Shown here in pieces: positions 1 through 11,300 of a stretch of DNA of 64,000 nt. The position numbers and the translations under genes are program-made. The notes under the pieces are model-generated. The model was not told where the DNA came from and ran no database searches. It saw nothing but the letters and a program-made list of their open reading frames with translations. How positions within the stretch are numbered: position 1 is the first letter of the stretch; each line of letters opens with the position of its first letter. The DNA is from Stenopsyche tienmushanensis (Eukaryota > Arthropoda > Insecta > Trichoptera > Stenopsychidae), in NCBI GenBank assembly GCA_008973525.1, contig WACJ01000249.1:1-64000 (forward strand). Reading direction: 5' to 3'.

Positions 1-235
1 TAGATTTGTATAAATGTTCAGAGTAATCGTATTAATTTTGAAAAATTAGGCTGGATTATAGTATGTTGGGTTTGGAAGAATAAATCAAACACAGATTTAA
101 ATTACATTTTTGAATATATTTAATATTAGTTTCTAAATTTAATTTAAATAATTATATTAAACTGAGATTCCCAAATTTAGATCAATAAAAGTTGAAATTA
201 TTCAAGTTCCTTTGGCGCAATTTTGGAAAAACGCT

Positions 236-956
236 TCATGGAAAGTCTAACATCTAAAAACAAAAACAGAAAAAAATATTATTGCCATTTTCAAAACAAA
301 TGTTAGTAAATGAATAAAGATAAAAAATAATAACCAGTTGGGGAAGAATTTTCTCAATTTGTTCAATCTCAATAACTGTACGATGGTCCCGTACAGTTTG
401 TTTTGCAGCACGCAGCGCCGTTTCTAGTACGAGCATCCTTAAGATTTCATTAACCAAAGCCAATGAATCATCGGTCAATTTGGTTTTGGGATCAGTAAAT
501 GTAAGCTTCAATATTTCTCTGACCGTTTCCTATGATAAAAAAATTGATTGATGAGTTTAAAAAATAGTATAAAGATTTTGCGTCAGTGTCATCAATACTG
601 TGTTGTCTATTATCATCATCATCAATTAATGCAATGATTTGTTTCTACACATAAACAAAATAAGTATATATAAACTGTAGCATTATTATAATGGAAAAAA
701 TAAAATATATTTGGTACAGCGCAATTGAATTTAAAATAAACGTCAACAAAGTAAAAGTTTATATTTCAAAACAATAGATGCACTTTTGGAATGGTAATAA
801 GGCATTTTCTCTAATATAATCAAAAAATCAATATACCTGGCGCAGTTTAGATTGTATCGAAGATACGATGCTTTCATCTTCATCGTCTTCTGGTTTTTTT
901 TCCGGTTCAGGAAGTGGCTCAGCAGCCTCCATACCAACTGCCGAATCTACTGTCAT
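236..956 (-). CDS. CENP-X: Centromere protein X / MHF2 histone-fold protein (3 exons)
   Basis: CENP-X pairs with CENP-S in a histone-fold complex that acts at kinetochores and, with FANCM, in DNA-damage repair in the nucleus. Exons on the minus strand are 956-837, 529-335 and 253-236, all with GT..AG borders and codon-aligned joins, giving 110 residues. Residues 1-40 form an acidic, Glu/Pro-rich tail. The histone fold follows from about residue 41: ETVREILKLTF, then LRMLVLETALRAAKQ, then VIEIEQIEKILPQL, ending in MLDFP. This matches the family's usual end, where an LPQL helix is followed by LLDF. The ATG at 956 is the first Met after an in-frame TGA. The vertebrate protein is about 80 residues, so the N-terminal tail is longer here. 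The last exon has only five sense codons plus stop, and a reading without splicing runs into intron sequence after LPQL. The identification rests on motif match; the exon joins are inferred. Confidence 0.85.
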
Positions 957-1930
957 CAGGTTGGCCTCAACACAACGTTTAGCGTATAATCAACAAAATA
1001 ACTGTTGTCTTTTATCGATTTTATTGCATGGACTAAACAAACCAAATTTCATCCTAGTCCGAAAAAGTATCAATCAAATTCGTCCTGTACTGCTACAATT
1101 AGTTAAATACAATAAATTTAATACTAAATTAAAGAAAAAATAATCCATATTTTTAAAGTGGTCGCGACAGCTTATTAATGCAACTGAAAAAAAAAATACA
1201 TTTTTTATATAAAATATTAATATCTATGATTTTATACAGCAACTGTTATTATTATATCTAATTATTTTTTAAATAATAAAGTTTATCATAGTTAAAGTTA
1301 GATTAAAATTGATGAAAAAATAAAAACCTATTTGATCAAATTGCGGAAAAATCAAATTCATTCAATGAAATATATTGGTTATATTATTATTAATTTAATA
1401 TGACATCTATAAGCAGTCCACATTACGACACAGTACGTATTCAAGATTGTTTATAATGATATATTTTTGTATTTGGCCATAATCAAAAAAATTCAGTATT
1501 GGATAAAATTGATGCATGATAAATTAATATTTTAAGACAATACTGGAGCGCGAAAACTTTATATTTGAAATTGTATTTATTCCATTATTTCAAACATTTG
1601 TGCAAATTTATGAAATTACGCTGTAGTTTTGTACGATACTTGTATTGATTAAGTTGAATACTTGGCAACCCATGAATTAAGAATTGGGTAAGCGAAGAAA
1701 GTAAGTCTTTATTAAACCTAAGTATTTTTAAGTCTCATTGTAGAAGGTGAATATTAAATTATGCAAGGTTTTCATTAATAATATTTCAAATAGTATTGCA
1801 ATACTTGTTAGAATACGAATTGATCTCTTATCGGGCAGCTTTTGAAGATGACAGTCTTATTGGTCTAATAGTGCTTAATTCTATTGCAATAATACATCTG
1901 TATATTGTTTCTAATTCTATTGCACTTGTA
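957..1930. other. Intergenic AT-rich stretch, nothing recognised
   Basis: Sequence upstream of the CENP-X start. I see no coding pattern, RNA gene or clear repeat. The CENP-X promoter should lie at its left edge, but no TATA box stands out. Confidence 0.5.
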
Positions 1931-1934
1931 GTAT

Positions 1935-2390
1935 TAATCATCATCATCATCATCAGTGCAGCCACAAATAGTCCACTGCAGAACTATGGATCTCTTCAAT
2001 ATCCTTTCACAGGAAGGGGTTACATCCATCTCGTCTGTATCATACATCAACACCGAGTTTCATTTCGAACACTCACCCAGCGGGTCTCCTGAATGAATGT
2101 ATTGACAAACGCTTTCGCGATCTTCTCGATAGGGAGTGTGAGAGGTTTGTAAAGACTGAGTAGTTTTCTTCGGGAGATAGTGGAAAACTATTCTAGATGA
2201 CCTTTATAATTCCATTGGAAAGAGATTTCTGCAGTGCAGAGTTCAGTCCCACCTTTCCTCGCTAGGGCGTTGCCAGGCTTAAGTGAGGACATACGTGACG
2301 CTCAAGTGCATCTCGGATTCGCTCCTACACCAACTGAGGGTGTCTCCCCATCCTCGTACAACTTTCTCGAACGAATTCAAGAGTGGTATT
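1935..2390. repeat. Interspersed repeat R1, copy a
   Basis: A moderately GC-rich block opening with a short ATC microsatellite (about 1938-1953). The part from about 2230 to 2375 is clearly related to 39990-40130. Shared landmarks are a GAGTCCAGT/GTTCAGTCC-type start, CCTTTCCTC, GACATACRTGACRCT, AAGTGCAT and a CACCAACTGAGGGTG-like block, in the same order. Two diverged copies in one window suggest an old transposon or retroelement tail. No protein is readable and the class is unknown. Confidence 0.55.
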
Positions 2391-3011
2391 AATAGTTAAT
2401 ATTATATCTCAGTAAGTTCACATGCACAATCATTTTATATAATCATCTTGTTAATATTTGAATTTCCAATTTTAATATACTAATTTATTATAGCAAATAA
2501 ATAAAAATCAATGGGTTTATTCCATTATTTTTTTATTATATTAAAAAAAAAACATCAATTTTATAATTAATAACAATAACAATTACACATCAATAAAATT
2601 TACCAGACGAGCACTAATTTTTTTGCAAGTCAGAGTAAAGGTAACGATTTTTCATTATTTTGAAAATTACATTAATCATATATTTAAACTAAACTTAACA
2701 CAAATAAAAAATAATGCTTCACATTTATGAATTTCGTTGAGAAACATGTAATGGAACATGAAAATACATAGAAACGACAACTAGAAATTTGGAATGAATT
2801 ATAAACACGTTATTTTTGTATAAATTCTAAATATATTTAACCTTTTAAGTGCCAGAGAGTAACGAGCGCGTACAAATGCGACGCGCCGGTGCGTTAATAT
2901 GCGTTGCTTGAGCATTTCCTGAAAAGTACACATTATAAGGGTAAAATTTTTTGTGGACCTGTTAACCAGAAAAATACATTTTTTATCAAACTATATGTTA
3001 GTATAAGACTA
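2391..3011. other. Intergenic stretch, nothing recognised
   Basis: AT-rich sequence with a small GC-richer patch at about 2845-2925. No supported gene or repeat. Confidence 0.4.
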
Positions 3012-3085
3012 TTAACATGTTTCACGTTATGCCGCTCACTGGTGGCCGGCATGGACATAGATTGAAGGGGCATGAAACATGTTAA
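3012..3085. mobile_element. Tiny TTAA-ended fold-back element
   Basis: The 74-bp segment begins TTAACATGTTTCA and ends TGAAACATGTTAA, a perfect 13-bp inverted repeat whose outer four bases are TTAA, the target site used by piggyBac transposons. The middle is GC-richer than the flanks (about GCCGCTCACTGGTGGCCGGC). A very short piggyBac-type MITE is one explanation. A chance hairpin is less likely but possible. Confidence 0.4.
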
Positions 3086-3772
3086 ACGGTGAAAAAATAT
3101 TGTTTGTTTAATTAAAATCAGCAAATACTGCGATACCTCAGCATGTTGATTATTTAAAATGTGCGATTACGTTTTATGGATTCTGTTCAAATTTGAAAGC
3201 TATCAGTTGAGCGCCCAAGAATTTGTACCCGGAACGCTCAAGAAGAGCATTTACGTAACTGGGCACCATCAATCCTAGATGAGCTAAAAATCTTGCTTGC
3301 AGAAAAGACGATAATCTTGAAAGGCTGATGGTAATAGACCAAGTAGTTTACTGCGGAAGAGGAAGAGCTTCTACCCGCTGGTCCGACCAGATCACTGACT
3401 TTTCATTTGTACAAGCGCTTTGTAGTGCGCGTCTTAGAGGGTATGGCACGTCTTTTATGAGCTGTTGTTTACCCAAGATCGATTTACTTGATTGATTGAT
3501 TGAATAAAACCAAAGCGAAGATAGACTAGATGGCACCCACAGTATAAAAAAGGCTTCTGTGAACAGACAATGATAGGAATGCAGACTTTGAGGTCGTTCT
3601 CAAAAGATGCGTTGCAGTTGACAATTGGAGTGTCTCCTGTGAAAGACGTATAATAACAACAATGCAGTGTTGTTGTTTAAAAATAAAACAAAATCTGAGG
3701 TATTGCAGTAAAGCACTAATAAGAGAAACAACAAAAAAGCCACTTATATTTGTAAATTAGTGACATACATAC
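3086..3772. other. Intergenic stretch, nothing recognised
   Basis: Mixed-composition sequence. Short open frames here have no family resemblance and no splice context. No RNA gene seen. Confidence 0.4.
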
Positions 3773-4270
3773 TTAACACGTTGCAGTCAAGGCAGTTTCG
3801 CTGCAAACCAATTAAAACTAATTAAAAAAATAAATGAGGTGATAAATGTACATATAATCATGAATGAAATATTGCCGTTGTATAAAAATAATTTGTATTA
3901 CAAATCAAAACATATGCAACACTTCATAGCAAAATAAAATAATAATATGAGTCAGTCACTATTCAAATTTATATTGCTAACTTCACCAGTATCATATATC
4001 GATATACAGCCTTTTCTTCCCTTTCTTATAATTCCATTCAAATAACAAAGTACAAATGAAATTATATTTTTTCAATATTTTTATCGACAAGAAATTTATA
4101 TTTGCTGTAATTATAATATCTACAGTGGATTTAGTGACGTCCTTTGTTGAGATCCAAAATAAAAATTATCCGTTTAGTGAATTACTATCCTGCAAACATT
4201 AGCGCTATAGAAGACGAGCATACCTGTCCTCCGGATCGCTGCATTCGTCCAACGGACTGCAACGTGTTAA
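3773..4270. mobile_element. TTAA-flanked MITE of piggyBac type
   Basis: TTAA at 3773-3776 and at 4267-4270 flank a 490-bp segment. It starts CACGTTGCAGTC and ends with the exact inverse GACTGCAACGTG, a 12-bp terminal inverted repeat. TTAA duplication with short inverted ends is the mark of piggyBac-family elements. The interior has no transposase frame, so it would need an enzyme from elsewhere. Confidence 0.7.
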
Positions 4271-6263
4271 TATAAAGTATAATGAATTTTTACTATTATA
4301 TGAATGTTTTGTTCTAAAATCTAAACAAAAAGTATATTTTATTTACTTCGATAGAATCGAAAAAAATAGCATTTTTAATTAATTCATAATAAAAACTTGC
4401 ACGTATCTATCGATAGCATGTAAGTCATATCAAAATACAAATGTATTCATAATAATTATAAAAATAGTAATAATTTTAATACAGAAAAATAGTTTCGATG
4501 GACGGGTTTTAGCAATTAATTTGGGTAGTATTAAAAAATAAATAAAAGTGTAAGACAAAAAATTCATATTTTACAACAAATGTAGCGTTAAAATTGATAT
4601 TAATTCATTCAACTGGTTGGTCTTAAATATATATTTTACCCTAAACAATTGATTTAGTTTAGTTGTGCATAAAACACAATATTACAATGCGCAGTTTGTT
4701 CTATTTCAGACAGAAATGATTGAAAGCAGTGACCATTTTAATTGAGGTACATAGAACACAGTACCAATAATTTTATTCCCATTTAAGTTCTAAATATTGT
4801 ATAGACACCAATATACTTAAAATAGACACACAGTGGTGCACCGAATTAATATTCAGTGTTTAAATACAGGGGTTATATTAGGCCTAAAATATAACATCTA
4901 TACTACTCTTTGGGGGCTACAGTGAAAACATCAAGATCTACTACATCAATGTGCTTCGACAATAATTATAACGACTGTATGAATGTGTTATTTTTCAGCA
5001 ATCTGTTGCAAGAAATGCATTGTCAATTCATCTAGAAACCCGAAATAAAAATTATCTTAATTTGCGCGATAAAATAAAGTGCGGAAACTTTAAATGCGTG
5101 GATTTTCGTCATATTCCGTATTAAAAATATTTAAATACCCGGACAAAATTAGAAACTGGTTACATTTTTAACGAAATTATTTTGTTGTACTTTCAAGGTG
5201 ATTTTTTAAAATGAAAAATTGACGGTAGTAATATGAACGGCCGAAAAATACCCTGAATTAAATTTAATTCCTACTCTCAATGTTCGAACACATCTATTAT
5301 ATAGATTTTTACAGCCAATAAGCACCACATTTGAATACAATGCAACATTCGCACGCATTCAACGAGTCAAACTGTGTTTCATTTGTAAAAAGTTTTCAAT
5401 CAATCTTTCGATCTTAATTACATTAAAAAATATACATTTTTCTCTTAAATACTAGAAAAATTTTCATAGAAAAGTAAATTTTGTATAGTTTGACCAAACG
5501 AAAACGTTATTAATATCTCTTAATTGGCATTTATGTCAGACTTTTTGCATGTATGGCAAATATATAATTGTATTCGTAAATTGGCTGCTTTTAATTATTT
5601 TTTTGATAGAAAACTCCATACATGCAACAAGCAGACTTACTGCTTATTATTTTTGTAAATATTCTCTGAAATTCATCCCCTTAATTTCTCTGAAATTACT
5701 TTAATAAAATATCACATCTTTTACTAAAAAAAAAAAAACAGATGAACTTGTAAAAATAGACAAGAAGTGATTTGCGTTTAATTTTTAAGGAAGTGTAAAT
5801 AGAATAAAATAGATAGTTTTTGATTCTTAAATACTAAATCACACACACACATTATGTAGAGATTCAATATATTAAAGAATCTGGTATCTATGACATTGAT
5901 AATTATGTGGTTATTTCGTAAATATTAAACATTCATATGAAATATTAAAGAAGTACATTTATAACATTTACTCTTAATCCTAATATTAATAATGTATGAA
6001 TAAAAAAAATATGGGTTAAATTTTACTTTGGAATACAAATATGTATTTTATATGGTTCCATTTCATATCGAAAATAATTTTCATACCGCCCTACAGCTTT
6101 ATTTTCGAGTTTTCCTGGAATGGAACACAAAAGGATTCGATATCGATTCAACGAAATTAAATATAAGCTTGTTACATGTTAATACATTTTTTAGAGATCC
6201 AACATCAACATACTTAAAATGAGGTATATTTATGTCGTATATTGTTAAAATATATAAACCCCT
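4271..6263. other. Long AT-rich intergenic stretch
   Basis: About 2 kb of AT-rich sequence with only short, unsupported open frames and a short CA run near 5842. No gene, RNA or element boundary could be supported. Confidence 0.5.
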
Positions 6264-7070
6264 TTAACCCTTTGTGGTCGTATATCTGCTCTCAGCCATC
6301 ACAACAAGGAATCGAACAAATCTTAACTCTATTCATTCATGTATCAGTTCATCATTTCTATGAAAGCGCCTAAGCAACCATGTCACAAACTCGACATACA
6401 AAATGCCATGGCGAGTCAGTCGCCTTTTGAGAGTGAAGAAATCGACTAGCTTCGGAGATACGTCACAGAATATCAAATAAAGTATTACAAATTACGTCTA
6501 AAATGGCAAAAAGAATATTATCGAAAGACGCATACTGCAAATCTCAAAGTAACGAAGTTTATTTAGGCACATTGAATGGCACCATTAGCGCACGAGCTTC
6601 TAAAACTAAGCTGGTATTTAACTGTAACAAAGAGTAATGCTGTTGCTGCATATCGATCCGGTGATATTTTATCATTAGCGTGGAAAGATAAGAGAATAGT
6701 CACCATACTAAGCAGTTACAACCATAGAAAGAAGGGTGAAACAAGGTAGCACCATCAACATTAGCAAACCGCATGTTATTATATCGCCTATCGTCCTAAT
6801 GGGAAACTGCGTGACTGCGACACTGTGAATATGCGAAAAGTAAAGATTGCTCTATATGTTCAAACAGAAAGATTAGGGACGAGACGCCAAGTAGTCGAAA
6901 ACCAGCACTGCATATTGGAGACTGCTTTTGAAGATACCACACAATGGAGAAATATAATTTTAACATAAAAACATGTCATTGAAACACATTATTGTCTAAA
7001 CATACATCTAATGTTCAATAATAACAAGTAGTCACCAATATCCAAATTTAATACGTCCGCAAAGGGTTAA
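6264..7070 (+). mobile_element. piggyBac relic with TTAA target duplication
   Basis: TTAA at 6264-6267 and 7067-7070 flank an element starting CCCTTTGTGGTCGTAT and ending with the near-inverse ATACGTCCGCAAAGGG. Inside, the plus strand keeps broken pieces of piggyBac transposase. One is WKDKRIVTILSSYNH (about 6690-6735), a conserved RNase-H-fold segment. The other is a C-terminal cysteine-rich zinc finger with CSICSNRK and PALHIGDCF (about 6845-6935). Stops and frameshifts interrupt it, and the region between the two pieces is deleted. Known of the family: TTAA insertion and this C-terminal finger. The outer 5' tip recurs at 49068-49208. Confidence 0.8.
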
Positions 7071-8333
7071 AGAATCATTTCAGTGAATAAATAATTGGTT
7101 GAAGATTTTTTTTTTAAAACAATGAACAAAAATGTAAATCAATGAATTATTTAGTGTTTAAAAATTGTATGCACTGGATAGAGATCTACATTATTTTTAG
7201 CTTATGGTGGTAACACGCTATGATTGTACGTATTCAGAAGTTATTTCTATTCATTGTTTTTATAAACATTGTCTATGATGATAAAAATTTCATATTATAT
7301 ATGAATTCATACATAAATAGAGTTGCATTTTGCTGGATAAATACAAATATGGAATCTAATCCATAGTGTTATCCATTGTCAGAATATACCTTTCAATTAA
7401 ATATAAAACCTTTTCAATTACAAGAGCAGCATGGATCTAGGGTTTGGATTCTGTATAGTTGTTTTGAAATCCTATTGTGTATAAATGGCATGGAAAATAG
7501 CTAATATTCATTATATTCAAATCCAACAGCATTGATATTGGTTTTTGCTCCCATCATGTGAAAATCATGTCATGATTACATTTGTTTTCAAATAGGAAAT
7601 TACAGGACGTTTCAACCTCGCTGGTTCAAAAAAAATATTTCTTTCTGTATCAGAAAGAGCTAACGTTTAGAATACATTCAGTAAATTTGCTTGGGTTGGC
7701 GTGACGCTATAAGCCACAATAAATGTGGGTTAGAATCGCGTCCTCTTTAATAAAATTTTAGGAATTTGTATTGTCTGTATTAATTGAAAATATTTAATTG
7801 CCCAGTAAAAGATCTATTATGGAAGTAACTGTCTCAATAAGCGTCTTCAGTAAGATGAAAGTGATGGTGTTGATGGTGAAATGTTTACACAATCTGACGG
7901 AGCTTCACGGTGTAAAATATGCCAACTACATAGGCGGCAAGGATACGAAACCTTCAAATCACATGGTTTCAAACATGAACAACCACTTGCAACTGGGCTT
8001 CAGAAACTCCTTCGCTTATATATATTTTTCTTGAAATAACTGGCAACTTTGGAGACTGTAATCAATTAATATTTTTCGAAATTCATAGCCAACACAATGA
8101 AAATATTGTATTTTAAAAAGATAACTAGAATCAATGCCAAATCATGAAAAGGTCTCTTCTAAATTGAATTAAATAATAATGCAATTACATATAAATACAA
8201 TTTGTATTTCAAATATTAGTAACTAAGGGATAGTTATATTTGTCCAAATTATAAAAATAGATGTCAAGGGTATTATTTATATGCATAATCTGTCATCGAT
8301 GAATTCGTTGATACCGGATGATTGCTGTGAAGG
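7071..8333. other. Intergenic stretch downstream of the N4BP2-like gene
   Basis: AT-rich, no supported gene. An open frame of 78 codons at 7798-8034 has no family resemblance, no splice sites and no repeat match, so I do not call it. Confidence 0.45.
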
Positions 8334-11300
8334 TCAATAATTATTGATAAAGTTTACGGATGGTTTGTCAAGTGAAGAAAGGCCGACACCCAAGAGACCA
8401 GCATTTGTTTCCTGGTACCTAGTGAGAACAAATATAACATTATTTATATAGCACTCACAAAATTAGTTTGTATGCCTACACAATTCTTCAATTGACTTGC
8501 CCACTCGGGTTTTCAGCCTCCGTCATCGTCAGGACAATAGTAAATTAAAAAACTTACGGCTACAGTGCTTGTGTAATTATTAGTAACGGTTGAGATTTTT
8601 CAAAGGGGCGAGGTTAGTGATAGGAAAATCAGGTAATGAGATACCTAATCAGTCATATGGTATTTTCCCATTGCTGCACTCCGCAGCTTCAAAAAATCTA
8701 ATCATTACTGATAATAATACAAACAATAGCCGGTTAATTTTTAATATAGCGTTGTTTTGATAATGGCGGAAGCTGAAGTCCAGGTAGACAGTCACTATGA
8801 AAAAATGAGTAAATATATAAACTTATTTAGTAAATGTTATATAAACAATATCAGTCTTCAACAAGATCCATCATTCGTTATAAATAAATTATAATTATTG
8901 ATGTTTTGGTCGTTTTATAGTATCCTATATTTATTTAACAAACAAAACATGATTGTATTGAAATGTAAAATTTATTGAAATGAAAATGTGATGGTTTGTA
9001 TCACCAATAAATTTTGTATTACCATACAATTGATTATTTAAATACAGCCTTATTTCATTTAAGCACAAAAAATTGAAACATACGTGAGATTGCGTTCTCT
9101 CAAACGGCGCATTACGGCCGGTTTGATTCGCGGCCGGTTGCCTGGACTGTGTCGCCCTCGACCAGTGATCAAATACACAGTGTCAAGTTTTGTATGGTTT
9201 CTAGTAAGAAGCTTCTTGTAATCTAAGAATAGTCTTATCAAGAAAACAATCGAGCACTTGAATTGCTTCTGCTACATAAAGGTGATGGAGATCTAAGGTA
9301 CTCGAACTCTTTAGCGTGCTACGCTGTAATATGTAATAATCACAAGAGAATATTAAATGATGTGGTGGAATGATAAAGACATTGTAATGGTAATTTCATT
9401 AGCTAAATTGTGAGCGCTAAAACGTAAGGTTGTTATATCATCAGATTTGTATATTTCATACATAACTAAAACATAAAATTAATGCATTATTATTTATGAA
9501 ATGAAAAATATCTGTAATATTAGTTAAAATCTACGCAATACCGCAAAATACATTATTTATTTAAAAAATGTATCGCAAATTTATAGCAATAGTTATATGT
9601 ATCATACAAAGTAATTTGTAATATTTAGAAATTAAATTATAAAAAATGTAAACATCAACGTACCTTCATGATTAATGCAACAGCTGAATTATTTGCTAAA
9701 TTGTATTTATTTGTGTGAAGAGCTGCAATCGATGAATAATATTGAGCAGTTTGAATCATCCCTTTGTCGAAATACTCTTTAGCTTTATTGTGGTATTTGT
9801 TCCGGACGTTCAAATGAGCTTGCGCTTCATTTCTTTAAGAATTCATAAAGAAAAACAAAATTATATTTGAAATAACAAACCAGCTTTAAAATTCTTTACC
9901 GAATGGACACATTTATTGACTGAGTATCATTAACTAACATTAATTACTTATCTTCCATTTTATGTCAACTTTGTTGCATATGGTGGTTGGTCAGGCTAAA
10001 ACGACCTATTACAATCAGAGCCGTAACGAGGGTATGAAGCGCCGATGGGAAGTATCTAACTTGGTGAAGAAAATCAAAAAAATCCTATTGAATGACCGTC
10101 GACTGTAAGTGTGCGAGCTAGCAGACATGGTAGGCCTTTCAAAAAATGCTGAATATCGCATATTGACTAAAATTTGAATATGAGAAAGCTGTGCGCAAGA
10201 TGGGTGCTGCGTTTACTCACAATGAAATAGCGTCGTGATGATGTTTCAATCGAGTGTTTGGCAATGTTTCACAGCAATAAGATCGAGTTTTTGCATCAAT
10301 TCAGGATGAAACATAGATCCATCACTTCACATCTGAAACAAAGGAACATGGGGACTTTCTACTGACTCGAGCTGTTTGTTGGTCCCGCTATTCGGTACCA
10401 TGTTAACCTGCTCAACAAAAGTGCACAGTAAGGTGCAAAACCGGAATTTAATATCTATATTCCTAAGGATGGCTCATTCTCAATTTCTCTACGGGCACGG
10501 CGAAGAAATTAGTTAAATTTTGTGACTTAAAACTAAAAAAACTAGCTAAGATAGCAACATAAATTAGTTAGATAGATAAATATATATAGTTTTTATGGGG
10601 GAGGGGGAGTCTAGACTCGTTTGCGATCTCATTTGTCGCGAGCCACTTATGTATGTTATTCTTTCAGGGGGCTTCTGTGAATGTAAAGATGGCCCCAGGT
10701 ATGCATTTATACCGGAAAATAATGCAAAAAGCCCTATAAGAGGACGGAGTGGCCATAAGGTCTGTGTATCCGACCGGTCCACTTTTCAGACCGCTGACAT
10801 TTGAACACTTCGCAATCGAATGCCATATCCGAACATGTCTACAGAATGATTACGAACTCTCATTACAAAACGAAGTTGTCCAAAGAAGACTGATCGGGTG
10901 GGTTGTTTCAATTTTACAATTGATCGAAAATATTATTGTCTTTATTTTATTGTGGGCTTATGCTGGATGGGTCGGCTCAATGTTTAAGCGATGACGAAGA
11001 AAAGAGCGATTAGACAACTTAGTATATATCATAAAAACGGACAGAGTTAATCAGTGTTGATTCATGTTAAGTATTCTGCGCTCCAAGCCCAGTTGCGCCT
11101 GTGGCGGGCGCCTGCTTTCCCACCCTTTTGTTACGACCCTGATTACAATTTTTACACAAAATAACGAGGCTAGGTTAGATTTGGCTGGATGCTAAATTTT
11201 AGAATATCAAGGTGGAAAATTTCTGTAAAAGATGTTACGATGAAGTATGCTAAGACCTTTACGATTCAAATACAATTAAATTTGTCCATATAGAATTAAT

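Noticed and set aside
868..1143. 91-codon plus frame rich in Ser/Gly
   Set aside because: It is the antisense shadow of CENP-X exon 1, whose minus-strand reading splices in phase into the histone fold.
7680..7745. Possible tRNA because of a GGTTAGAATC-like arm
   Set aside because: No acceptor stem or D-arm pairing could be made; no tRNA genes were supported anywhere in the window.
9059..9241. A free-standing 60-residue minus protein with ITGRGRHS
   Set aside because: It is the second half of the Smr exon of the N4BP2-like gene plus intron readthrough, not a separate gene.
10595..10994. Three open frames inside hAT-2 copy a
   Set aside because: No resemblance to hAT transposase or any family I know, and they overlap on both strands.
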